A DNA stretch of 13,528 nt from Candidatus Aerophobota bacterium (GCA_021163155.1 JAGGXI010000060.1:1-13528); one strand, 5' to 3'. Counted from the stretch's first letter, positions 7,366 to 13,528 are shown. Numbers and translations: made by a program. The notes: generated by a model not told the origin, from the letters alone.

Positions 7366-7376
7366 TTTCTATTTTA

Positions 7377-7404
7377 ATTATAATCCGACAATTTATTTTG
7401 TCAA
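7377..7404 (-). promoter_or_regulatory. Consensus sigma70-type promoter upstream of the mttB-ior-acd genes
   Basis: The minus strand has TTGACA (7399-7404), a 16-base spacer, and TATAAT (7377-7382): both boxes are perfect consensus. Transcription would start near 7370 and run leftward through the palindrome and MITE copy 1 into the mttB homologue, giving a leader of roughly 360 bases. Confidence 0.75.
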
Positions 7405-7410
7405 CCAACT

Positions 7411-7456
7411 GTTGTACACCTCTTACGTCCGATTTTAAATATTTTTTAAATCTCAT
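7411..7456 (+). repeat. Short dispersed repeat, family R4, copy 2
   Basis: It begins gttgtacacctcttacgt and is a direct copy of 444-489. It runs straight into R2 copy 2. Confidence 0.7.
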
Positions 7457-7559
7457 AATCCTTAGGCTGACAGCGATCTGTCCTATATACCAAAAGGATT
7501 GATTTTAAATCACAAATTCCACATTTATTGGGTAGGGAACGGTCGCAACCGTCCCCTAC
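7455..7559 (+). repeat. Dispersed repeat, family R2, copy 2
   Basis: This is a direct copy of 759-869, sharing ggctgacagc, ctgtcctatatacc, the string ttccacatttattg and the terminal hairpin. The hairpin here is 7532-7542 with 7549-7559 and has one mismatch. Differences from copy 1 are scattered single bases and short indels, as expected for an old duplication. Confidence 0.85.
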
Positions 7560-7652
7560 AACAAACAATGTATAGGAGAACTTTAATGAGCTCCCAACTT
7601 ATTAATCTTCCCCTATATGTTTATGTGATAATTAAGCATCTGAGTTTACACG

Positions 7653-7770
7653 ACAAAGGACGGTAGCCGTAACCTTTACCCCCCTAAATAATAGTAACAT
7701 CTAATGGGATTTAGGTTGCGCAAAGAAAGATTATTACATAATAACACAGGCTCTGAGCCTTGCGGCTACC
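7653..7770 (+). repeat. Dispersed palindromic repeat, family R1, copy 2
   Basis: It matches 229-336 in direct orientation (ggtagccgtaacctttacccc ... caggctctgagcc ... gcggctacc, with differences). A short AT-rich insertion sits between the two conserved halves (about 7724-7744). Confidence 0.8.
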
Positions 7771-8078
7771 ATTTTCGGTTCTTTCACGTTCTATTTCCTC
7801 AATTAACTTAAGACACTCTTCTGTAAGAGTGGCATCCCGCTAAACAGAGAAATATATCTTCTCTTTTACAACCTTTCCATAAGAAAAATGGGAAGTGTGG
7901 AGGGCTAATTAGTGGTAAACTTTCAACCATAATAGGTGGCAAGTTTCATCGGAATATCTAATAAAATTACCTTTTCTTAATTTTTCTCTTTTCTTTGAAT
8001 TTATATATTAGTATATTAAAACCTTTAATTAATTGCTCCTTATCTTTATTCGCTTTTTTATAAACTCTATAATAATAA

Positions 8079-9104
8079 CTACAACTCAAACCCATTTTTC
8101 AATGGATCATCAGGGTCGATGATAAATTCACAAATACCTGTTATCCATGCTGAACCAATGATTTCTGGAATAACTGTCTCTATCCCCCAGAGATTTTTTT
8201 TCTCAATTAGTCTACTACGGAACTCTGTGCCAATAATACCTTGATGAATCACTTCCTCACCCAAGCTAATTTCCCCGTTTGTATACTTTAATGCCATATG
8301 TGCTGAGGTTCCTGTTCCACAGGGGCTTCTGCAAATTACACCTTCAGGGGGAATGGTAACACTTTTGGCGATGTTTCCTTGCTCTTCTACTATCCTCACT
8401 AAACTTACCAGCCCCTCCCTGCCTGAGGGATATACTATCTTTTGACTTTCCTTTATGGCTTCCATAATCCTCAAAGATAATCTTACTAATTCATCCTTAT
8501 TCTGCTTTTTTAACGTTAATCCAAGCCTTTCTGCTTTTACTATAGCAAGAAACTCACCGCCATAGGCTATATCTACTTCTACATCGCCTTTTCCCGGGAG
8601 CGAAACCGAGAGAGTGCGGTAATAAAAAGAAGGAACATTAATTACCCCAACTTCTTTTACTTTACCTTTGCTAATTTTAGCTGTAGTTGAGACTAATCCT
8701 GCAGGAGTATCGAGCTTCACATTGACATTATCACCTTTTGCCTTTATCATCCCTAACTCAATTAAGGTAGTAACCACTCCTATTGTTACTGTCCCACACA
8801 TATCCCAGAATGCAGCGGGAGACGTGAAGACTGCTCCTATATCTGCTTTTTGTGAGACAGGTTCTGTCAATACCGCCCCCTCCATATCATTATAACCTCG
8901 TGGCTCCCGCATAAGAGAATGCATCATCGTCTTCCATTCTCTCTCAAGCCATTTCTTCTTTTCTTGCATACTCTTACCCGATATCTTTTTTGGTCCTCCT
9001 AAAATAACTACTCTAGTTGGATCACCAGCTGTATGAGAATCTACAGTAGTAACAATACTCGAACTTCTTAACTTCTTTAAATGCTTTGGTGAAATTTCTA
9101 ACAT
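8079..9104 (-). CDS. Proline racemase family protein with altered substrate-contact residues
   Basis: This 341-residue protein belongs to the proline racemase / hydroxyproline epimerase family: cytoplasmic, cofactor-free enzymes using two cysteines as acid and base. VDSHTAGDPTRVV (21-33) is the family N-terminal signature. Both catalytic cysteines are present: Cys103 in DMCGTVTIG and Cys262 in SPCGTGTSA. The usual MCGH motif is MCGT, and the usual DRSPCGTG is CRSPCGTG. In characterised racemases that His and Asp contact the substrate nitrogen. REPRG is followed by Y rather than the usual H. These changes argue against plain proline or hydroxyproline as substrate. The ATG at 9104 has an AGAGGGAAGAG purine-rich site upstream. 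A promoter formed at the end of the flanking MITE is listed separately. The gene is monocistronic and bracketed by two inverted MITE copies. Confidence 0.88.
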   Translation of the reverse strand: MLEISPKHLKKLRSSSIVTTVDSHTAGDPTRVVILGGPKKISGKSMQEKKKWLEREWKTMMHSLMREPRGYNDMEGAVLTEPVSQKADIGAVFTSPAAFWDMCGTVTIGVVTTLIELGMIKAKGDNVNVKLDTPAGLVSTTAKISKGKVKEVGVINVPSFYYRTLSVSLPGKGDVEVDIAYGGEFLAIVKAERLGLTLKKQNKDELVRLSLRIMEAIKESQKIVYPSGREGLVSLVRIVEEQGNIAKSVTIPPEGVICRSPCGTGTSAHMALKYTNGEISLGEEVIHQGIIGTEFRSRLIEKKNLWGIETVIPEIIGSAWITGICEFIIDPDDPLKNGFEL

Positions 9105-9169
9105 TATTACTCTTCCCTCTTATTTAGTTTAAATTTCCTAAAAGACTGCATAGCCAAAAATTTAACTTT

Positions 9170-9198
9170 ATTATAATGTTTTAACCCAGATTCGGCAA
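9170..9198 (-). promoter_or_regulatory. Promoter of the racemase-like gene, with its -35 inside the MITE end
   Basis: The minus strand reads TTGCCG (9193-9198), 17 bases, then TATAAT (9170-9175). The -10 is perfect and lies just outside the MITE. The -35 matches consensus at four of six positions and lies in the element's terminal inverted repeat. The predicted leader is about 60 bases. This assumes an ordinary sigma70-like factor. Confidence 0.55.
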
Positions 9199-9423
9199 TC
9201 TATTAAATCTCTCTCTGGGCAGGGGAGGCTTTAGCCTCCCAATAGACTTTAGTTCTTATTTTGCAAAGGGCAACTGAACTCACCCCTCCCCAAAAAAGAA
9301 AAATATTTTTTGCGCCTAACCTAAAAAGATTTAAAAAATTTAATTTTTATGAAAATTAGACTTAGAGCAATATTTTAGGATAAACTTAGTGATAATTATT
9401 TAAATTGCCGAATCTGAGTTCAA
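9179..9423 (-). mobile_element. MITE-like 245-bp element, copy 2 (inverted)
   Basis: This is homologous along its whole length to 7031-7275, read in the opposite direction. The ends carry the same inverted repeats, aacccagattcggcaat at the left and attgccgaatctgagtt at the right. It shares the internal strings taagtttatcctaaaata and attgggaggctaaagcctcc (as complements) with copy 1. Scattered substitutions show that the two copies have diverged. Confidence 0.82.
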
Positions 9424-9491
9424 AACTGATAGAAAAGCCAATTTTTAATTTTTATACCCTTTTTTTATAAGTTCATCCCAGATTTAGCAAT

Positions 9492-10838
9492 TTAACTAAT
9501 AAGTTTATATTTCCACTTTCCCTGATAAAACCGAAAACCCATAAATAATCCCTCAATTATATTAGAGACAGCAATTCCTATCCATATTCCAGTAATAGCC
9601 AATTCTAAATTGTTGGCGAGAAATATTACTAAAGGAATACGAATCAAAAAAAGAGTTAATACATCAATTACCATAGGAGAAAAAGAATCACCTGCTCCTT
9701 GCATAGCTCCAGCTAAAATTATACTCAAAGCTATAAATACAAAGGTTACTGCCATAAATCTAAGATAACTCGCGCCTATTTTTATTACTTCGGGATTGTT
9801 GTTAAAACCTGCTACTATCAAAGGAGCGAAAAAGGAGATAATTACTGCTAAAACTATCATCATAATCTCGTAAAATCCTAAAGTTAGCCATGCACTCCTT
9901 TCAGCTCTTTTTGGTTTATTTGCCCCTAAATTTTGGCCTACTAAAGTAGCTGCTGATTGAGCCAGACCAAAACCGGGCATCTGAATAACCATCATTAATC
10001 TTATTCCAATACCATAGCCAGCTATGGCAAAGGTGCCATAAAAGGCTACAATTCTCATTAAAATAAGGCTGGATACATTCCACACAAGTTCTGTTATAGA
10101 AGTAAATATCCCTATCTTAAGAATTTGTTTAATTACTTTTAATTCTATTTTGGGAATCTTTAAATTTATATGGAGAAAGGATTTTCCCGTAATAAAAATA
10201 AAGAAAAGGATAAACATTTCTACAATTCTGGATATTACTGTAGCTATAGCAGAACCAGCCACTCCCAGACAAGGAAACCATCCCGGACCAAAAATAAACA
10301 GAGGGTCTAAGATAACATTTAACCCGATAGAAAATATTAAAACCTTAGTAGGAGTAATAGTATCTCCTGCTCCTCTTAAGGCAAAAACTAAAGTTATAGA
10401 GGGAAATATTACTAATGCTCCAAGACAAAGAATTTTAAAATAGGATACCCCTAAAGCTAAAACCTCATTTTTTGCTCCCATAGCTTTGAGCACAAATTCA
10501 GCAGAGAAAAAGCCTACTATAGCTATAATTATCCCTCCCGTAAAAGACATTAAAAGAGATTGAATAACTACACTATTTGCTTTTTCAAATTCCTTACTTC
10601 CGGTAAATCTGGCTACCATAGCCATCGTACCAACGGATATTCCCTCAATTGCTATCCAGATTATATCCAGAATAGTCCCACCTAAAGACACAGCAGCTAT
10701 TGCAGAAGGTCCAAGTTTACCAACAAACACCATATCTACGATGTCAAAGCTTCCCCAGATAACGTTTCCTATTATTAAAGGCAGGGATAAATACCAAATA
10801 TTACGAGCTATACTTCCTTTAGTTAAGTTCATCTTCAT
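9492..10838 (-). CDS. MATE family efflux transporter
   Basis: This 448-residue membrane protein has the length and hydrophobic pattern of a 12-helix MATE exporter (DinF/NorM-like). These exporters use a Na+ or H+ gradient to expel cationic drugs or metabolites. The N-terminus LTKGSIARNIWYLSLPLIIGN leads into helix 1. DMVFVGKLGPSAIAAVSLGG, at about residues 35-54, is the typical helix 1-2 loop signature, and the second half repeats the pattern (SAATLVGQNLGANKPKRAERSAW). The substrate cannot be predicted. The ATG at 10838, or a second one at 10832, lacks a clear SD. The remnant IS3 element ends only 44 bases upstream, so the gene may have been cut off from its original promoter. A GA-dinucleotide run lies in that gap. 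Confidence 0.92.
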   Translation of the reverse strand: MKMNLTKGSIARNIWYLSLPLIIGNVIWGSFDIVDMVFVGKLGPSAIAAVSLGGTILDIIWIAIEGISVGTMAMVARFTGSKEFEKANSVVIQSLLMSFTGGIIIAIVGFFSAEFVLKAMGAKNEVLALGVSYFKILCLGALVIFPSITLVFALRGAGDTITPTKVLIFSIGLNVILDPLFIFGPGWFPCLGVAGSAIATVISRIVEMFILFFIFITGKSFLHINLKIPKIELKVIKQILKIGIFTSITELVWNVSSLILMRIVAFYGTFAIAGYGIGIRLMMVIQMPGFGLAQSAATLVGQNLGANKPKRAERSAWLTLGFYEIMMIVLAVIISFFAPLIVAGFNNNPEVIKIGASYLRFMAVTFVFIALSIILAGAMQGAGDSFSPMVIDVLTLFLIRIPLVIFLANNLELAITGIWIGIAVSNIIEGLFMGFRFYQGKWKYKLIS

Positions 10839-10943
10839 TATAATTGTATTGTTCTATGTGTGAGAGAGAGAGAGGACTAAGGTGGACCCATTCCCTTAGA
10901 CAAAAAACTGCCATGTTTAAGCTACAATTTGAGTCTGTTTATC

Positions 10944-11565
10944 TTATTTGTTTTTGTCAAAATATATCTCAGCAGGCATTCTGTAATTGAGAGATTGATG
11001 TGGCCTCTCATGGCTGTAAAAGTTCATGTAATCACGGATTCCCTGCTTTGCCCCACGGACGCTCTGATAATCTTTAATGTAAACTCTTCATACTTTACAG
11101 ATCTCCATAATCTTTCATTGAAGATGTTATCCATGGCTCTACCTCTACTATCCATACTGATCTGGATACTTCTCTGTTTCAGTTGTTTGGTGAAGTCTAA
11201 ACTGGTGGACTGAGAGCCCTGATCAGAGTTGAAGATCTCAGGAGTGCCAATAGTAAGTGCTCTTTCTAAAGCCATTATACAGAAATCAACATCCATGTCA
11301 ATAGACAGCTCCCAGGAGAGCACATAGCGGTTAATCCAGTCCATTATGGCTACTAAATAAAGCCATCCATGCCTCAATCTGATATATCTTATGATTTGGA
11401 TGAGGCTTACTTAAATGAGGCCCTTGATAGATGGTCTCAATACCTTATAGTAAACCGTTGATCTCCCTATTCCTAATAGATCTGCCTGTCTGGCTATAGG
11501 TATTACTTTACTTTCGTGCTCTATGAGCAAGACCTTCCTCCTCACTGATAAGTTCAGATTTTTTT
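10944..11565 (-). pseudogene. IS3-family OrfB transposase (DDE integrase core), broken
   Basis: The frame is restored piecewise. Part 1, after the slippery site, reads NLSVRRKVLLIEHESKVIP then ARQADLLGIGRSTVYYK. The next recognisable part is IYQGPHLSKPHPNHKIY, then a jump to RHGWLYLVAIMDWINRYVLSWELS, then FNSDQGSQ with the second catalytic Asp, then RAMDNIFNERLWRSVKYEE with the catalytic Glu. Two in-frame segments expected for the family appear to be missing: about 60 residues after STVYYK, and about 24 residues after HKIY, which carried the first catalytic Asp. A one-base deletion after VKYEE shifts the tail; in the other frame it reads VYIKDYQSVRGAKQGIRDY to the stop at 10944-10946. The enzyme would be inactive. 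Confidence 0.85.
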
Positions 11566-11834
11566 AAGCCAGTCAACTTCCACCTTCAACTGTCCAATCT
11601 GCTTATAGAGCTCCTCGATGAGCATATCTTTATCCTTATCTCGTTTTTGCCTCTTGCCCATGAATGATTCTCTTCTCCCCTCAGTAGCTATAGACTTCCA
11701 TCTTCTTATCTGACCGGGATGAACTTTATACTTGCTGGCTATTTCAGCTGAAGTTTTCTCTTCTCTTCCTTAAGAGCTTCTAATGATACTTTCGCCTTAA
11801 AGACTGGTGGATGTTTTTTCCGGATATTTCCCAT
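11554..11834 (-). pseudogene. IS3-family OrfA (helix-turn-helix), frameshifted
   Basis: The ATG at 11834 has a perfect AGGAGGT (11840-11846). The frame reads MGNIRKKHPPVFKAKVSLEA then stops early after KRKLQLK. In the adjacent frame it continues as TSAEIASKYKVHPGQIRRW and on to DWLKKI and TGA at 11554-11556, so one base has been lost near residue 26. The rejoined product is the HTH_Tnp_1-type DNA-binding subunit with a C-terminal coiled-coil segment. The total of 281 bases is one short of a multiple of three, as that predicts. Confidence 0.82.
11559..11565 (-). promoter_or_regulatory. Programmed -1 ribosomal frameshift site of the IS
   Basis: The run of seven A (minus strand) follows DWL in the OrfA frame. 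A -1 slip joins CTT-AAA-AAA to AAT-CTG-AAC and opens the OrfB frame. This is the standard IS3-family mechanism for making the OrfAB fusion, and it remains intact although both frames are damaged. Confidence 0.75.
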
Positions 11835-12078
11835 AGTGAACCTCCTATTTTTATTTTACCTGTAACTTAATGCACTGTCCAGTTTTTGGGGTCCACTATA
11901 GAGGAATGTTTACAAGCGTAGGCAGCTCAAAAACTTTTAGCTGGTTTAAAAAATTATTTTCCTTATGCAAAAGTTCATTATTGTATAAAAAAGGTATATC
12001 TAAAATAACTCATAATAATCTTGACATAATCTGGCATTACAAAGTAAAACATATTTTATAATTTTGCTCTATAGTTAG

Positions 12079-13047
12079 TCAAATTCTGTGGCAAGCAACA
12101 AAATGGTCTTTACTGACATTTTTAAGTTCTGGTTTTTCCTTTCTGCATATAGGCATAGCATAGGAACAGCGAGGATGAAATCTACACCCAGCTGGAGGAT
12201 TTATTAAGCTCGGCACCCGACCCCCAAGAATTATCCTTTTTCTTCTTTTATTTGGGTCTGGTACAGGAACAGCGGATAATAGTGCTTGTGTGTAGGGATT
12301 AAGAGGGTTAGAGAACAACTCTTTAGTTTCGGCTAATTCGAGTAACTGCCCTGCATACATAACTCCAATCCGACTACTCATATACCTTATCACACTTAGA
12401 TCATGAGATATAAATAAATAAGTAAGTGAATAATGAGCTTGAATTTTTTTGAGAAGGTTAAGAATTTTTGCTTGAACCGAGACATCAAGTGCAGAAGTAG
12501 GCTCATCAAGGATTAAAAAAGTTGGATTTAAGGCAAGAGCTCGTGCAATTCCTATGCGCTGTCGCTGTCCACCGCTGAATTCATGTGGATATCGATATAA
12601 GTGTTCCTCTTGAAGACCTACACTTTTCACTAATCCCAACACTTGTTTTCTAATTTCTATGCCTCTTGCTACTTTATGGATAACAAATGGTTCTCCAACT
12701 GTCTTCAGTATAGTCCTTCTGGGATTTAGTGATAAAAAAGGGTCTTGATAGACCATTTGTATATTTTGCCTTATTTTTTTCATCTCTCTCGTATTTAAAG
12801 AGAGTAAACTATTACCATTAAAAAAAATTTTACCAGAAGTAGGCTCAATAAGCCTCAATATAGTTCTGGCCAGTGTAGATTTACCACATCCAGATTCTCC
12901 AATTAAACCAAAAGTTTCAAATCTTTTTATGGATAAGTTTATATTATCAACAGCATGAACAAATTCTTCCTTACCACCAAAAATTCCTTTTTTTCTTATA
13001 GGAAAAAACTTACAAAGATTTTCAATTCTTAAGATTGAGTTAGCTAT
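12079..13047 (-). CDS. Oligopeptide/dipeptide ABC transporter ATP-binding protein (OppF/DppF type)
   Basis: This 322-residue ATPase would energise peptide (or related solute) import at the inner face of the membrane. Walker A GESGCGKST is at 50-58, the Q-loop Gln at 101, the signature FSGGQRQR at 157-164, Walker B LILDEPTSALD at 178-188 and the H-loop His at 215. The C-terminal oligo_HPY region has cysteines 288, 294, 301 and 319, the set that binds an iron-sulfur cluster in this family. The only standard start codon (TTG at 12858) would remove Walker A. The upstream frame is open back to a TAG at 13048-13050, and an AAGGAGGT site points to an ATA codon at 13047, so I annotate AUA as the start (or an ATG altered by error or mutation). 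No permease or partner ATPase lies in the window. Confidence 0.85.
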   Translation of the reverse strand: MANSILRIENLCKFFPIRKKGIFGGKEEFVHAVDNINLSIKRFETFGLIGESGCGKSTLARTILRLIEPTSGKIFFNGNSLLSLNTREMKKIRQNIQMVYQDPFLSLNPRRTILKTVGEPFVIHKVARGIEIRKQVLGLVKSVGLQEEHLYRYPHEFSGGQRQRIGIARALALNPTFLILDEPTSALDVSVQAKILNLLKKIQAHYSLTYLFISHDLSVIRYMSSRIGVMYAGQLLELAETKELFSNPLNPYTQALLSAVPVPDPNKRRKRIILGGRVPSLINPPAGCRFHPRCSYAMPICRKEKPELKNVSKDHFVACHRI

Positions 13048-13062
13048 CTAAATTACCTCCTT
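13045..13062 (-). promoter_or_regulatory. Perfect ribosome binding site in front of an ATA codon
   Basis: The minus strand reads AAGGAGGT-aatttag-ATA. The seven-base spacing is ideal. No ATG, GTG or TTG lies in any frame at a usable distance, and the frame is closed by TAG immediately before the ATA. Confidence 0.7.
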
Positions 13063-13127
13063 ATAATAGTCTGTAACATAAATATAATAAATAATATCGC
13101 CTTTTCTCGATATCTATGCCCTACTTC

Positions 13128-13292
13128 TGAGGTTATTTAAGAATTTCTCCCCCTCTATTTTTAACCTACTTCAACCCACCAAAATTTTAGACAACCCACT
13201 TGTGGGTAGGGGCGAGGCTAATCGCCCTTTGTGAAGCAAGAGTTAAAAAGCGATTGGGAGGCTAAAGCCTCCCCTACCCAGGTGGATAACTT
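13128..13292 (+). repeat. Dispersed repeat, family R3, copy 2
   Basis: This is a direct copy of 491-635 with very few differences, plus a 20-base segment between two caaccca strings (13172-13178 and 13192-13198). The hairpin GGGAGGCT-aa-AGCCTCCC is perfect here, whereas copy 1 has one changed arm base. Confidence 0.87.
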
Positions 13293-13424
13293 TAATGAGC
13301 TCCTAATTCTTTTTAAAAAGTATAAATTCTCTAAAGATAGGAAAAATAGAGTAGTAAAGAGTAATATCTTATTTTTTTAAGGCTTTGTCCATTATTTGTA
13401 CACCAACTTTTGCACGAAAAAAAT

Positions 13425-13496
13425 GGTAGCCGCGAGGCTCAGAGCCTGCGTAAAACAGCGCAACCTGAAGGTTGCGGCTACCTTACTTTACCGATC
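13425..13496 (-). repeat. Dispersed palindromic repeat, family R1, copy 3 (inverted, short)
   Basis: It runs from ggtagccgcgaggctc to ttaccgatc, the reverse complement of the two ends of copy 1. The central part (the taaatag...ctaatgggg segment) is replaced by a minimal hairpin CAACCT-ga-AGGTTG. This suggests that the outer arms are the conserved unit. Confidence 0.75.
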
Positions 13497-13528
13497 AATC
13501 TTGATAGTGCAAGGATAACTACAGCTTA

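Larger units (their letters stand above)
7276..8078. other. Gene-free spacer with promoter, palindrome and repeat modules
   Basis: This 803-base stretch holds no gene I can support. It carries the palindrome at 7343-7365 and promoter at 7377-7404 (both read leftward), repeats R4 (7411-7456), R2 (7455-7559) and R1 (7653-7770), the motif gagaactttaatgagctc (7576-7593), and a perfect hairpin CACTCTT-ctgt-AAGAGTG (7814-7831). The last 240 bases before the racemase stop are AT-rich and featureless, with no clear terminator. A minus-strand open stretch (7711-7839) without a start codon may be a gene remnant, but it is weak. Confidence 0.65.
9105..9491. other. Spacer between the racemase-like gene and the MATE gene, mostly MITE
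   Basis: This 387-base spacer is mostly MITE copy 2 (9179-9423). Next to the racemase start it holds that gene's leader and -10 box. Between the MITE and the MATE stop codon it is AT-rich. At 9471-9493 the string gttcatcccagatttagcaa resembles a degenerate MITE end. No gene is seen. Confidence 0.65.
10883..11895 (-). mobile_element. Decayed IS3-family insertion sequence
   Basis: The ends are related inverted repeats: TGGACCC...GACA at 10883-10902 and its counterpart read inward from 11895. They match at 12 of 20 positions. The element is 1013 bp, shorter than the roughly 1.2-1.3 kb of intact relatives, and it encodes OrfA and OrfB remnants with several disabling lesions. A clear target duplication is not visible: the flanking triplets are agg and cta. 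It cannot transpose by itself. Confidence 0.85.
13048..13528. other. Gene-free right end with repeat modules
   Basis: This 481-base stretch contains the SD of the ABC ATPase gene, R3 copy 2 (13128-13292), the motif aactttaatgagctc (13288-13302) and an inverted R1 copy (13425-13496). The string acttttgcacgaaa at 13406-13419 matches gcttttgcacgaaa near 427-440. No gene is visible. In particular there is no oppD-like gene where one would be expected, upstream of the ATPase. Confidence 0.65.

Noticed and set aside
9471-9493. Third MITE copy beside the MATE stop
   Set aside because: Only a degenerate single end (catcccagatttagcaa) is seen, without a partner end or interior, so it is noted in the spacer entry only.
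11870-12061. 63-codon plus-strand open frame across the IS end
   Set aside because: It starts in the IS terminal repeat and continues in AT-rich spacer, with no SD and no recognisable protein.
11895-12075. Nine-base inverted pair actatagag / ctctatagt between the IS end and the ATPase stop
   Set aside because: It is short, AT-rich and 160 bases apart. It could arise by chance, and nothing else supports a second element here.
13048-13050. In-frame TAG before the ATPase read as pyrrolysine, with the gene starting further upstream
   Set aside because: No start codon with an SD lies upstream in that frame, the SD at 13055-13062 falls after it, and protein similarity begins after the TAG.

Overview
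The window is AT-rich, gene-sparse bacterial DNA. Nearly all genes lie on the minus strand, and most have strong Shine-Dalgarno sites. The content points to an anaerobe that ferments amino acids and methylated amines: an MttB-family methyltransferase, the N-terminus of a corrinoid protein, an indolepyruvate:ferredoxin oxidoreductase (IorAB), an ADP-forming acyl-CoA synthetase (ACD alpha/beta) and a peptide ABC transporter ATPase. The repeat-rich spacers and this gene set resemble uncultured low-GC anaerobic lineages such as Atribacterota or Aerophobetes. That placement is a guess from memory and cannot be proven here.

Layout, in minus-strand transcription order from the right. An oppF/dppF-type ATPase (12079-13047) has a perfect SD but apparently an AUA start, and lies beside a repeat cluster (13128-13496). 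A decayed IS3-family element (10883-11895) follows, then a MATE exporter (9492-10838). A divergent proline racemase-family gene (8079-9104) is bracketed by two inverted copies of a 245-bp MITE-like element (7031-7275 and 9179-9423). A hub of palindromic repeats (7411-7831) contains, at its left side, a consensus sigma70 promoter with a perfect palindrome just downstream (7343-7404). That promoter points into a probable operon mttB-iorA-iorB-acdA-acdB (7007 down to 1001). A second repeat hub (229-869) separates acdB from the corrinoid protein gene that runs off the left edge (1-114).

How the genes may work together. MttB and the corrinoid protein would pass a methyl group from a quaternary or tertiary amine to a corrinoid and on to C1 metabolism. 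IorAB would oxidise 2-keto acids to acyl-CoA with reduction of ferredoxin, and ACD would turn the acyl-CoA into ATP plus the free acid. The racemase-like protein keeps both catalytic cysteines but has changes at the usual substrate-amine contacts, which suggests an altered, perhaps N-methylated, substrate.

The most notable non-coding features are the MITE pair, whose terminal repeat appears to supply a -35 box to the racemase gene, the operator-like palindrome, and a two-hairpin core shared by otherwise different repeat families.
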